From Rhipidocladum racemiflorum (taxonomy: Eukaryota; Streptophyta; Magnoliopsida; Poales; Poaceae), in the NCBI GenBank assembly GCA_036346355.1, contig CM070591.1, forward strand, positions 26,086,001 to 26,150,000: DNA of 64,000 bases, written 5' to 3'. Below are positions 1 through 10,463 of the stretch, in pieces; position 1 is the first letter of the stretch; the number at the start of each line of letters is the position of its first letter. The notes under the pieces were generated by a model. The model saw nothing but the letters and a program-made list of their open reading frames with translations. It was not told the origin of the DNA and did not search any database. The position numbers and the translations under genes were made by a program.

Positions 1-1726
1 GTCAATATTAGCATTTGATTATCCAAAGCATTTCACGTGGCAAGGCTAAGCATACTACATCGGTCTAACTACCCATGTTGGCAATTTAATAATGTCCAAC
101 TAAAAATCCACAACTAGGGTGACAAGGGGTCATGGCACATATTTAATTAACCAAGGTGTCATACAACAAAGTTGGCATTTAACTAATTTCCCCAAATTAA
201 TTAAAGCATTTTCTAATTAAACTAGCATGCAATAATTTAAATCAAATTAATTTGAAAATGGGATCAACATGGTCAAAGCACAACTTGCCTTCAAAGAGTA
301 CTTGTTCTTGGTCTTGAACTGGCTCCTTGGTCAACACTTCACCTTCGAAGCCTTCGGGTACTTCAACGTCTACTCGTAAAGCGTGCAAATAGCAATAAAT
401 AAATAAACAGTAGACAAAAAGTGTCCAAACATCCAAATGAAGTCCATAAACAGGGAGAGCATAATTTTATGAATTTTTAGGAATTTGAATCGGCAAAATC
501 AGAGTTAAAATGCAAAAGTTACAAGCGCTTAAAGTTTAAATAATCAATTAAATAATATTCTAGAGAAAAACTTTGGTCCAAAAATTAAATAAAATTCACC
601 ATTAGGTATATCTCAATTTTATAATAATTTAGAAATTTGAATCACTCAAATCGGAGTTAAATTGCAAAAGTTATAAGCGTTTGAAGTTTAAATATTCAAA
701 TAAATCAATAATCCGAATTAATCCATTTATTTTTATACTGAAAAACCGAATAATGACGTCAGCATGACGTCAGCTTGGATTTTGATTTTCCCCCGAATTA
801 TTTTTCTATTGAAAAATCGATTTATTGCGTCAGCCGGTCCATGGACGTGGTCCACGGTTCGGTTTGGGTCCACCGTGGACCTGGCCCACGAGTACATGTC
901 TCACTAACATGTGGGCCCCATCGGCTGAGGACGGCTGACAGCTGGGCCCCACCGTGATGTCATCATGACGTCACGGCTGACGTCATCGAGCCGTTGGAAC
1001 GGCCATTGACACGAGGGCCCCACCCTGACGTCAGCGGCGACCAGGCGCGGCCGTGCTGACCGCGTCGGTTTGGCTCTCGGCCACGTGGCTTGATCCTGAC
1101 CATTGATTTGAAAATCAACGGTCCAGATTGGATCTGGGTCGCGCACGTTGCCGGCAACGTGGCCGATCTGGGCAGTTCGATTTGGATCGGACGGTCCGGA
1201 TTGGATCTGGTTTCACCGCGTCGGGGGTAACGCGGCATGTCTCGGGCGACGGCACATGGAGCGATCTACGTCGTTCGATCTCGATCGAACGGCTGGGATC
1301 TAATCAACGCACGGTTGAGATTGGATCTAAAAGCCGCAACGTGGATTTCGTTGCTGTGACGTGGACTAACATGGGCCGTTGGATCTTGATCCAACGGTCC
1401 AGATTTAATCTGGGTTCTACGATTTCGGGAATACGTGAACTCATCGTAGCCGTCTGATCTTGATCGCACGGTTGTCCGAGTTCGAGGCGACGATGGCGAC
1501 ACGGCGGAGCAGAGGGCACCAGAGACGGAGACGACAACCAAGGGCGTGACGCTACGGGGCTCCTCCAGCGACATGGGTGGTCACGTTCGAATCGCCCTGG
1601 CTCGGGGATGCCAGATCTGACCTCCTTCTCCTCGGGCGACGGCGGACGGCGGCGGAAGGTGAGGAAAACCGAAGCAAAGCCCTAGGCAACTACGACGAGC
1701 AATAGCGGGCAGACAACGGTGGCTAG
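1..1726 (-). mobile_element. LTR of gypsy family A, 3' part, minus strand (copy A3)
   Basis: Read on the minus strand this matches the middle and 3' portions of the family-A LTRs at 6709-10195, 20763-23985 and 25003-30666. It continues at 18787-19477, where the LTR begins with TGTAACACCCC. The two halves are separated by element B and share the duplicated pentamer GCTAG, so they were one LTR before B inserted. The LTR runs off the left edge of the window, so whether it is solo or part of an element is unknown. It holds paired TGACGTCA sites (754-772 and 966-985), GATC-centred palindromes and a copy of LTR-gene exon 2. Confidence 0.85.
289..369 (-). CDS. Exon 2 of the LTR-embedded gene, copy A3
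   Basis: This 81-nt block is an open reading frame bounded by a TAG acceptor at 370-372 and a GCAAGT donor at 283-288, as in the other family-A LTRs. It encodes an acidic, Gln-rich stretch (EVPEGFEGEVLT followed by a QDQEQ motif). Both splice phases are 1. Exon 3 would lie left of the window, and exon 1 falls near the B insertion and is not clear. Function is unknown and the exon call is an inference from conserved structure across copies. Confidence 0.5.
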
Positions 1727-2875
1727 TGTAACATCCTGAGTTGTACTTGCCTTTTTAATGTTAATTATCCTTTGAGAGTTATTTGGAATTTAATTTGGAG
1801 TTAATTGTTTTTGGATTTGTTTGCTCGATCTGTTTCGTTTTAGTTTTTGTTCCAAAATCTCGTTTCGTGTTGCGATTAGAATTTCTGAGCAACCGTAGTT
1901 TCCAAACCTTCTTTAGCTATCCTAGAGTCTATCCTAAAAGTTTTCGGGAAGGATTTGTGAGTTTCGGAGTTTTTTGGGGGGTTTTTGGAGTTTTTCTGCC
2001 CTGGGCGGCAGTACCGCCGGCCGAGGCGACCGGGCAGGGGGCAGAGCCCTCTCTGCTGCCCGTTGCCCTGGCCACCTCCTTTTCTACTAGAGAGTTCTTC
2101 TCACTCTCTCCCTCCCCCAGCTCAGTCTCCTTCACTCCCTCTCACTCTCACCCTAACCCTCTAGCTCTCCCTCTCTAGCTCTCTCTCCCATGGAGCTCTC
2201 TCCCTCTCTCTCGAGTTTTCCCTCCAGCTAAACCTCTCCCTCCGGTGTTCTGGAGCTCGTGGAGCAGCTGGTCAAGGAGGAGGATGTTGCTTCCTAAACC
2301 CTAGACGAGCACTGTGTGAGTGGAGCAAGTTTCAGCCAGATCTGTGATGACTTGAGCTTGATCTTGTACTTTTCTCCATTTCTGTCAACTTTTCTTTTAG
2401 CCAAAACCCTAGAAAACCTAGTTGTAGTACTCAATTTTTGGTTAGCTGAGTTTCTAAACCTAGGTTAGGTGCTAGAGTTCTCGTTAGTGCGAAAACTGAG
2501 ATCGGAAACCCTAAATACGTTTTTATCGAATATATTTGGTTAAATGTCGTTTTCGTAGCTTTTGGAATTAAACCTTGAAACCCTAGTTCCAAAAGCTAGG
2601 AAAAGGGCACTAGAATGTATTCGACGTCGTTAAAGTCCGAGTTTCGCGAAAAGAATCGAGTTAGAATTCGATTCGGGGAGAAAGTCGGAATTTAGCATGG
2701 ATTAGGACTTTAGAGTTTTTTAGATTAGAAATTAGGACAAACGAGGTCGGAACCTCAGGTGGTTTGCATAAATGGGTCCTTGTCATCTCCGAGAACCCAT
2801 CCATGCAATCGCCGCGAAATTCCGAAGTCGTTTGAGCGAAAATCCTTTTTCTCGAAAAATTCAGTCGACCTGTGG

Positions 2876-3103
2876 CCGGCACTACCGACGTGGTAAGTCC
2901 CAGATCGCTGCCAGCCGGCACTACCGACCCTTGTGGCCGGTACTACCGGGCTTAGGCCGGCACTACCGCTCCCGCAACGCCGGTAGTTATTTTCCAGAGA
3001 GGTCCTCGTTTAGGTTTCGCAGCCGCCGGTACTACCGACCTTTAAGGCCGGTACTGCCGACTGTAGAGCGGCACTACCGGGGTTTGTACGCCGGTACTTC
3101 CGG
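2876..3103 (+). repeat. Array of CCGGYACTACCG motifs in LTR B
   Basis: About ten copies of a 12-nt motif (consensus CCGGYACTACCG, with a few CTGCCG and CTTCCG variants) are irregularly spaced over 230 bp, in the predicted first intron of the LTR gene. The same array is in the 3' LTR at 16269-16499. Each unit carries a CCGG site. Spacing is uneven, so this is not a simple tandem satellite; it could be a protein-binding cluster. Confidence 0.75.
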
Positions 3104-4488
3104 TCTCCAATTCAAATTTTGGTTTTCGTTTAAGTTTTCCCTCTCGCGTTCGCTTATTGGTTGTTGTCCGCTTCTTTGAGCTTTTTGCCGTGTTCTCGTT
3201 GGATCTTAATCGTTTCCTCATTATTTCTTTTGTCGCGCTTTCGTTTAGACGTTGACGCCTCGGGAGCAGTAGGCGAGGATCCGGACTTCGACCCAGAGGA
3301 CACGCAAAACCCAGAGCAAGCAGGCAAGCACCCTCTTTGAACATATTGCTCCTATAATTGCAAAAGTATTTGATGTTTTGCAAAATGATTACGCATGCAT
3401 ATGATTATTACAAGTATTTAAATGGTGGGAATAGATAGATACCCTAATGGTTGGATGGCTTATCTTAATATCGTTGTTACCCGAAAATCCTTGAGTAACC
3501 CTAGTTTAAGGATAGACGCTATAATAAGTGTCGTCAGGGGTTATAAGTCTAATAGTTCAATACGCTTAGCCCCGCTTTAGATTGATTGAATAATGATCGG
3601 TGTACTCAGTCAATCAAAGATTTTCGATACGTTATTAGGATTTCGGAAATGGAGATTTCGGAAAAACAAAGGCTATGTTGGTAAAAGATGAAAAAGGAAA
3701 GGTGTACGGTGATTTATGCCGGACGGATGATGGGAGGTCTCGTCTGTGCAATCCTAAGGACTGAACTTGACGTTTTTAACCAAGTCCTTTCGTACAACAA
3801 CATGTGCTAGTATGGGATAGCCTAAACCCAGTACAGGAGTTGGAATTTGATCTTGCGCCGTGTTAGGTCGAAGTAGTTGGGCAATACCGACATGCTGGTG
3901 TTGCTTAGAATACTCCCTCACCACGCGCAGGTGTTGGAGACTTTCGTGAAACAATGGTGGATGCTTTGCTGAGGGTAAAAGACACGATGGGTTGTTACCA
4001 TCGTTGGATCTGTGTGGGTGAATCAGGTTTGGAGTTTAAGGTACCTAAACACCATAATTGGGGGGTAATCTCGCCTGGCCCGGGGGTACTCTGTGTGGGT
4101 GTGTGGAGCCCCCACCCAAAGCAAAGAGCGCACATCGCCGGGGCTGACGCAAGACTAGATGCCGACAATTGGAAGAGTTTCATCACAATCTAGCAAAACG
4201 GATACGGTATGTATCGCGTGGCATGGTTGACATGATTGCTAGAGCATGTCGTGTGGGTAAAGTGTGCATTCTCTGCAGAGATTAATCAAACTAATCGATT
4301 AGCCGTGCTCACGGTCACGAGCATCTTGGGTATCTACTGTCAAGTATAGTATTTTGGTTTTGATTTTTGAAAAGGATTTGAAATTGGTAGATCTTTTAAA
4401 TGTTGGGCTGTTTCATGCAAATGTTGAATCGTTGAACTCAAAGATCGGTTGGTTTGGTGATTTGATCAAGCTGGTGGTGATTCTTGAT

Positions 4489-4610
4489 GCCATGTGATGG
4501 TGGTTTTGGTTATGTTGAAGGAAATGATTCCTGTTGCCATGTGATGGTGGTGTTGGTTATGTTGAAGGAAATAATTCCTGTTGCCATGTGATGGTGGTGT
4601 TGGATATGTT
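4489..4610 (+). repeat. 47-bp tandem repeat in LTR B
   Basis: The unit starting GCCATGTGATGGTGGT recurs at 4489, 4536 and 4583 (47-bp period, about 2.6 copies). The same array is at the matching place of the 3' LTR (about 17886-18008). It lies in the predicted second intron of the LTR gene. Confidence 0.8.
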
Positions 4611-5387
4611 GGAGAAAATTTGGATGTTGAATAAAATGTACAATTACATTATGTATTGCTGTACTCTCATTTACCAAATGTTTTATAAACTGTGCAATAT
4701 TCCAATCTATTAGTCTATTGTAAATAACTTCAGCTTCATGCAAATATGAACTAGAATAGCAACCATCTTCATTGTTTATCCTGCATTGTTATTATACTGG
4801 CAAACAATAAAGTCTTGCGAGTACATACGTGTACTCACCGTTTGCTCTGAAAATTTGCGTGAGAAGCAGAAGATGCAGGTGAGGAAGAAGGTGACCAGGA
4901 GTTCAGTGACCCAGACGCGGGTGGTGCGTTTGACGGCTAGCGGAGTTAGTTGCTCGCCAGTTGCTTAAGGGAATGGAGGCACACCGCGGCCGCTTTACTT
5001 TTGTTTCTCTGATGTTTTTCTCTTCAGTTTACTTTAAGCCAATCGGCATTTTATAAACAGAAACAAGTTGTAATATTATTATCCATCGCTGTAATATAAT
5101 ACCTCTGCCCTTATATTGCGTTCTCTTGGATGAGACTCTACCTTCTCAACATGTGACACTAGCCTACTGATCCAGGGACTAGTGGTTATCACATGGTTGC
5201 GGGAAGCTCAAATTGGATCCAATTGGCTGGCATGTGACCTCATTACTCGAGTATCGTGCTGACCAAATGGTTTCAATCTGAGTCTGTCGTGATGCCGTGA
5301 TCGTTACGTTACTGGTTGCGTGATTATCCAGGCCCGCGCAACAGTAATGCAGTATCACTGTACCAGGATAGGAGCCCCCACGATAGG

Positions 5388-5399
5388 TGGTATCAGAGC
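5388..5399 (+). promoter_or_regulatory. Primer binding site of element B
   Basis: TGGTATCAGAGC lies 2 nt after the 5' LTR. This is the complement of the initiator-Met tRNA 3' end used by most plant LTR retrotransposons to prime minus-strand synthesis. 5400-5834 after it is an untranslated spacer with no gene that I can see. Confidence 0.93.
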
Positions 5400-5834
5400 A
5401 AAGGTTAGTAATTGATAGGATTAAGGAAGAGTCTTTTCCCTTAAAAGTTATTTTGATTATGCACTCCTTAATTGTGAAAACATAGAATGCTGATCTTTTC
5501 TTTTCTGTAGCATCTCTTCTGGTTTTGAGCTTCAAACGAAATTTTCCTCTTATCTCGGCGTTCAAAGTTAGATTTCCAGGCAAAAGCAAATGGGGTATTT
5601 GGTTTGATCTAGTTTCTCGATCCTATTCAAAATTTAAGTTAGAAGTATTTGGGAAGCTTATCCACTTCAAAAGATAGTTAAGAATTGAGTAATGATAAGG
5701 ATAAGGCTTAAAATTGTGAGTTTCTTTTATTGGTCCGCTGTTGGTTTATTTTCTTTTCGTTTATTTAATTTCAGTTTATTTCGAATTTCCGTTTGTTGAG
5801 GATGTCACTAATCTATTTCCCTTCTTACTCTTAC

Positions 5835-6637
5835 ATGTCTGGACGTTGGGAACCCTGCTATTTCACGTCTGCGATTCTAGAGGGCTCAGTTCAGGCTACC
5901 CTCTGGGAGATGATGTAGCGTGCTGGCTTTCCTGAGCCGCCAGGGTACTTAATCTCACGTGCTGGACTTAGTCCCGCTTCCTCCCTGCATGTGCCTGAAG
6001 TTTCTATTCGCGGATGCCACGCGGGAGAGCAAACCCGTCAGTATCATGGTACAACGCCAAGTACTCTTGCAGCTCTACTCGATGGAGCATATATTGCAAT
6101 TCTGAGGCTTCGCTTTGATGTACCGGAAATGGCTCAGTTGTTTCCTGTTTGTCCCTCTCGTGTGCCGGACAACCAAGCGAACCTGTATGTGCCAGATTAT
6201 CCACTGTCGGATCCTGTGCAGATTTGGCAGACAGGGCTAGTGAGGTCCCTTGATCGATATCTGCTTCGTCTTTGTGAAGAACTGTTGCTTGCTCGACGTT
6301 GTATCTCTGAGTTAGAGAGTAACATGGCGCCCTTGATGGTTTCTTTACTACTGGGATGATCTATGGGGAGAATGATGATCTCGAGCCTGCTGAGGAGTTA
6401 CCCCGTCCTTATGGATCTTATCGTCGGGTCTCTCACAGTGCCAGGATGTCTGTTCGTGGTAGCAGCCGTCGCCGTGTTTCGGCTGTGCGCCCTAGTGCTT
6501 CTGCGACTGCCATGCCAGGACATAACCTGCTGTTTGGTGGATGCGAGTACGAGTTGATGTTTCCCGCAGAGTCAACTGCTTCTTCTGTAGCCCCAGGCAC
6601 CTCAGATGTCCCTGCTGTGAACGGTGGTCGTGTTTAG
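5835..6637 (+). pseudogene. Extra ORF upstream of gag in element B (ORF1-like)
   Basis: An ORF from ATG 5835 runs in one frame to 6359, apart from a TAG near 5910, and is continued in another frame by 6356-6637. It aligns loosely in layout with the 267-codon ORF1 of element A1: an LWxMxQ-like N-terminal segment, a beta-rich stretch, then an Ala-rich helix (TLAALLDGAYIAILRL) and a C-terminal leucine-rich helix with RRCISELE. The tail is Ser/Arg-rich. Function is unknown; the helix-after-strands pattern faintly recalls a dsRNA-binding fold, which is only a guess. The stop and the frameshift make it a pseudogene in this copy. Confidence 0.55.
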
Positions 6638-7107
6638 GATTAGATCCCTATCCTAATAGGTAGTTGGATCTACAGCTCGCTTTTGTTGTAATTACGAGCT
6701 GGTGGAAGTGTAACACCCCAAAATTTTGTTTTCTTAAATCTATGTGTGATTTGGCACTTTGGTGAATTTTTGGAATTTTCTGGGATTTATTTGGATTTAT
6801 TTGGAATTTATTCCATTTTAAAATAATTAAAAAATTTAATTTTGCAAATAAAGTTTTGTTGGAAATATTTTATTTGAGTCCCAAATACCCCAAAATATTT
6901 TCCAGAATTTTTCTGGAATTTTTCTGAGACTTTTGCTATTTTTAATGAATTAAATGAATTTCTGGGAATTATTTTAAATATTAAATCGCTGGAAAATCAG
7001 TCGGGTCAAGTACTGTTCATCCGACCGGACCCGAGTCTGAGTCAGACTCGAGTCCGACCCGAGCCACGTGACTCGACCGAACCCGGTTCTAACCCTAATC
7101 GATCCGA

Positions 7108-8109
7108 CCGTTGGATCGAGATCCAACGGCCGAAATCGAGCCGCACCGATCCGACCGGATCCGATCGCGCCTGAGCCAATCGTGGCCGTTGATCGCGCCA
7201 CGTGGATGGTCCTCCGTCGTCGTCTCCGCCCGAGTCCGAGCCAGATTCCGCCGCCGCGCCCGTTGCCGTGAGGTTCTAGGTTTCCGTTTTCCGCGCGGAA
7301 GCCGAGGCTATTTAATGCCCGGATCACACCCCGAGGACCACCTTGACCATGCGCACTGCTGTTCTAGCCGCCGCCGCGCGGTGCCTCGACGCGCCCGCAA
7401 TCGCTCGTCGGAGTTGTAGCACTTCTCCGCCGCGGTTTTTGCTTCGTTCCGCCGCCGTCCGCCGTCCCCCGCCGCCGTTGACCCCAGACCCGGACTCACC
7501 GTGACGAAATGCACCCGAAGGGACCTCTCACCTCGCCGGAGGAGCCCGCAAACGCCGTTGCCCGTGTCGCCGTCCCCAGCTCCGGCCAGCCAGCTCCGCC
7601 GCACGCCATCGCCGTCACTCGAAGCTTCTCAGCCGTCCGATCAAGATCCAACGTCCCAGATCACGCCACGTCATCTCACGGTGAGATCCCAATCCAAATC
7701 CCCAGATCCAATCTCGACCGTAGGATCTAGATCCAACGGTCCAGATCAAACGCGTTAACCCAAACGCGTGAGACTCAGATCTAATCTGGGCCGTTGAATT
7801 TCAAATCAACGGCCGATATTGCGCCACATGTCGGGGAAGGCTGACCGCCGCGGTCAGCGCCGTCCACGCGCGCGTGCGTGTGACGCTGACACGCGGGGCC
7901 CGCATGTCACGCCCGCCAAATCGCACCATGCCGGCACGCTGACGTCATGACGGGCCCGCATGTCTGCGGCGGTCCCAACCGAGCGCCGACGCCAATGACG
8001 ACGCCAGCTGGTCCCACCTATCGGCCGGTCGAGCCCGCCGACGCCGGCGACGTCACCCGAGGGGGACCCACCTGTCAGTGACACGAGGAGCCGTGGACCG
8101 AGTCCACGG
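7108..8109 (+). repeat. Cluster of GATC-centred and other palindromes in LTR A
   Basis: Imperfect or perfect inverted repeats of 19-26 nt recur here: 7108-7129, 7718-7739, 7789-7814 (GGCCGTTGA arm) and 8091-8109 (CCGTGGAC arm). The commonest has arms CCGTTGGATC and GATCCAACGG around a 2-nt centre. Equivalent clusters occur in the other family-A LTRs (for example 21292-22057). They flank the exon 1 region and lie in the GC-rich half of the LTR. Confidence 0.8.
7309..7315 (+). promoter_or_regulatory. TATA-like box of LTR A
   Basis: TATTTAA at 7309 lies at the same place in other family-A LTRs (21415-21421, 50645-50651; TAATTAA at 27913-27919), about 600 bp from the LTR start. A start site some 30 bp downstream would leave about 170 nt of leader before the ATG at 7509. 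Position and conservation support it; no transcript evidence is available. Confidence 0.6.
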
Positions 8110-9908
8110 TAGACCCGAGCCGAACGTGGACCAAGTCCATGGACCGGCTGACGTCAGCAGACCAATCAGAGGCTGCCACGTGTCCAGGCTGACGCAATAA
8201 TTAATTTCCGAAAAAGAAAATGATTTATTAATTCGAAATAATGATTTCAAATTTTGTTTCAAACATCAAACGCTTATAACTTTTGCGTTTCAACTCCGAT
8301 TTGAGTGATTCAAATTTCTGAATTTGTATAAAATTGAGACCTACCTAAATATGAATTTTATTTAATTTTTGGACTAAAGTTTTTCTCTGTAAAATTATTT
8401 AATTGATTATTTAAACTTTAAATAATCATAACTTTTGCATTTTAACTCCAAATTTGACGATTCCAGTTTCTAAAAATTCATAAAATTATGTTCTCTCTGT
8501 TTATGGATTTTATTTGGATGATTGGATACTTTTTGCCTATTGTTTATTCGTGTATTTGCTATTTGCACGCTTTACGAGTAGAGGTTGAAGTGCCGGAAGG
8601 ATTTGAAGGAGAAGTATTGACTCAGGATCCAACTCAAGACCAAGAACAAGTACTTTTTGAAGGCAAGTTGGGCTTTGACCATGTTGATCCTATTTTGAAA
8701 CCTATTTTGATTTAACCTATTGCATGCTAGTTCAATTAGAAAATACTTTATTTAAATTTGGGGGTTAGATAAATGCCAATTTCTTTGTATGACACCTTGA
8801 TTACTTAAATATGTGCCATGACCCTTGTCACCCTAGTTGTGGTTTACTAGTTGGACATTATTAAATTGCCAACATGGGTTTTAGACCGTTGTAGTAAATC
8901 GCTTAGACTCGCTACGTGCTCATGACATGATTTTGGACAATCAAATGCTAATATTGACTTAATGATATATTGAACCTGCTTTGGAAAGATATCATGTGAT
9001 GTTGATGGCACGTGGTGCATGGTAATCAACTGGGGTTTGATAAATAGTTTTCGACCGGGGCATGTGGCAGGAATAATCAGGTGGGCCAGTTGTGGCTTGG
9101 GGATGTTGATTTGGTTCTTCGGGTAGTCTTGCCCTGGTCACCCTAAGGACTTAACCTTGCAAGCCTTTGAACTGGGTCTAACGTGCAACCACATGTCTGT
9201 AATGGGACGGACCTAGTTGATTAAGTTGCTAATAACGTACCTGTGGGACCTCAGGAGGTCAACTACACCCTTTGTGTAAGTTGTACGGGGGAGCGTACCG
9301 GGGCTGAGGCCAGGTAACCATATAACGGTTGATTGGCCTAAACTTCGCCTTAGCTAAGGGAAGGGTTAGTGTGCAATAACCGGGGAGGACCACTTGTATT
9401 GTTAGAAGTTTCCGAAAGACTTTGTTACGGGAACTCGCCTTTGTGGTGTTTGACTGTATCTTGTGGGTAAAGTGCATAAACTCTGTAGAGTGTAGAATCT
9501 ATTCGAATAGCCGTGTCCGCGGTATTGGACATCGCTCGGGAATTACAGTCAAGGGTTAGATTTTCTCAAAAATAACTTGGATTTGAAAGGTTGGGTTGGA
9601 TTAATAATGATGTTGATGGAAATGTGGATTAGGATGGGAAAGATGTTTATTAAACTCCTTGAAAAGTTACCTATGCTATACTTGTTTCTACTGCTTTCGA
9701 ATCTACTTATGTTACTTGTCAAATGTCACATCGCAAATATACCTTGAGCTATTCCTTTGTACCAAGCCATGCATATAGTATATTAGCCTGCATTCTGTGC
9801 ATGACTTGCTGAGTACCAAGTACTCACCCTTGCCACAATACAACACCAGTGGAAGAGGAGACTATACCAGCTTTGGAGGAGGAGCTCCAAGAGGATCCGT
9901 CTACTTAG
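7509..9908 (+). CDS. Intact three-exon gene within solo LTR A (103 codons, acidic protein)
   Basis: Predicted exons are 7509-7680, 8582-8662 and 9850-9908, 312 nt in all, ending in TAG with no internal stop. Exon 1 (57 codons plus 1 nt) is Pro/Ala/Ser-rich and ends at a GTGAGA donor. Exon 2 (81 nt) lies between a GAGTAG acceptor and a GCAAGT donor, so intron 2 is GC-AG type. Exon 3 follows an ACACCAG acceptor. Both introns are phase 1, about 901 and 1187 nt. Exons 2 and 3 encode a Glu/Asp/Gln-rich tail (EVPEGFEGEV; EEETIPALEEELQ). A TATA-like box lies upstream and AATAAA downstream. Other family-A LTRs conserve exon 2 mainly by synonymous change. The ATG is less well conserved than the splice sites, so the start is tentative. 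I recognise no family. It could instead be leader splicing without a protein role. Confidence 0.55.
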
Positions 9909-10062
9909 GGAGCTAGCCCAGTCAGTTGCCTGTGGTATACTGGATGGCGCCACGAATTTATTTGATTTTCCGCTGCTACTATTTCTCTCTTAATAAGTTT
10001 TGCCCTGCGAGGCATACATTTGTAACTTGACCATAAGGTCGAGTAACCAGTTTGACTATTTA

Positions 10063-10068
10063 AATAAA
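10063..10068 (+). terminator. Putative poly(A) signal of LTR A
   Basis: AATAAA lies about 155 nt after the LTR-gene stop and about 130 nt before the LTR end. It is followed by a TTTATTAG stretch. The 5' LTR of A1 has AATTAAA at the matching site (about 30534-30540). If used, nearly all of the LTR after the TATA-like box would be the R region. Confidence 0.45.
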
Positions 10069-10463
10069 GTACTTTATTAGTATTGAGTGGTATGATTTTG
10101 ATATTTACCGATGTTAAGACTGTGTGCACTAGCGTGTTCCTGGACTAGTGCTGAATACACAGAGGGTCCGGATTTGCAAATTCGGGGTCCCGACAGGAAG
10201 AAACCTTTTGTTGTAATTATTCCCGTGGAACTGGTGGTAGTTGATGTTGGTGGTGTTGTAAATAACCCCCTGTAGCGCGAAGAGTCGTGCTAAGTTATCA
10301 TCTGTAAATCTATCGCCTTGCAATCCTTTCACTGTGATGCTTACTTTAAAATTTGTATTGCTATGTGATGGATTGTGTTTGAGTTTCGCGATTGTTGTTC
10401 AAAATCCCCGCGTTCTTCCATGGGCTCTTGTGGTACTTGTCTCTAAGTCTTTGTGTCAATAGG

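Larger units (their letters stand above)
2190..4940 (+). pseudogene. LTR-embedded three-exon gene, family B 5' LTR copy (decayed)
   Basis: The exons correspond to those in the 3' LTR: exon 1 about 2190-2315, exon 2 3249-3323 (75 nt), exon 3 4879-4940. The exon 2 donor is GCAAGC and the acceptors are TTTAG and ATGCAG. Exon 1 is damaged here. A TAA lies near 2293, and one G is missing at the exon 1/GTGAGT junction, so the frame no longer joins exon 2. Exons 2 and 3 stay open and encode Asp/Glu-rich peptide (GEDPDFDPED, then GEEEGDQEF). An in-frame TAA early in exon 1 is shared by both LTRs. This is probably a dead copy; function is unknown. Confidence 0.45.
1727..5385 (+). repeat. 5' LTR of element B
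   Basis: It begins TGTAACATCC and ends CCCCCACGATA, where the 3' copy keeps the canonical terminal CA. It matches 15105-18781 along its full length with scattered substitutions and small indels. Inside are a CT-rich leader (about 2090-2230), a decaying three-exon LTR gene, an array of CCGGYACTACCG units, and a 47-bp tandem repeat around 4489-4610. The rest of the LTR shows nothing further that I can interpret. Confidence 0.93.
6709..10195 (+). mobile_element. Solo LTR of gypsy family A inside element B
   Basis: The 3487-bp LTR begins TGTAACACCCC, ends TCCCGACA, and is flanked by a perfect 5-bp duplication GGAAG (6704-6708 and 10196-10200). There is no primer site or internal region, so it is a solo LTR left by LTR-LTR recombination. 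It sits between the extra ORF and gag of element B, so it arrived after B. It holds a TATA-like box, an intact three-exon reading frame and an AATAAA signal, all on the plus strand. Confidence 0.95.

Noticed and set aside
2500..2590. Telomere-like AAACCCTA words in LTR B
   Set aside because: Single, scattered AAACCCTAG words in leader-like sequence, common in plant 5' regions. There is no tandem array.
3954..4193. 79-codon plus ORF, and the minus ORF over it, in LTR B
   Set aside because: They fall in predicted intron 2 of the LTR gene. The 3' LTR copy changes frame and length, with no codon-type conservation.
5388..5399. Possible tRNA-Met gene fragments at primer sites
   Set aside because: Only the 12-13 nt complementary to the tRNA 3' end are present; no cloverleaf sequence follows.
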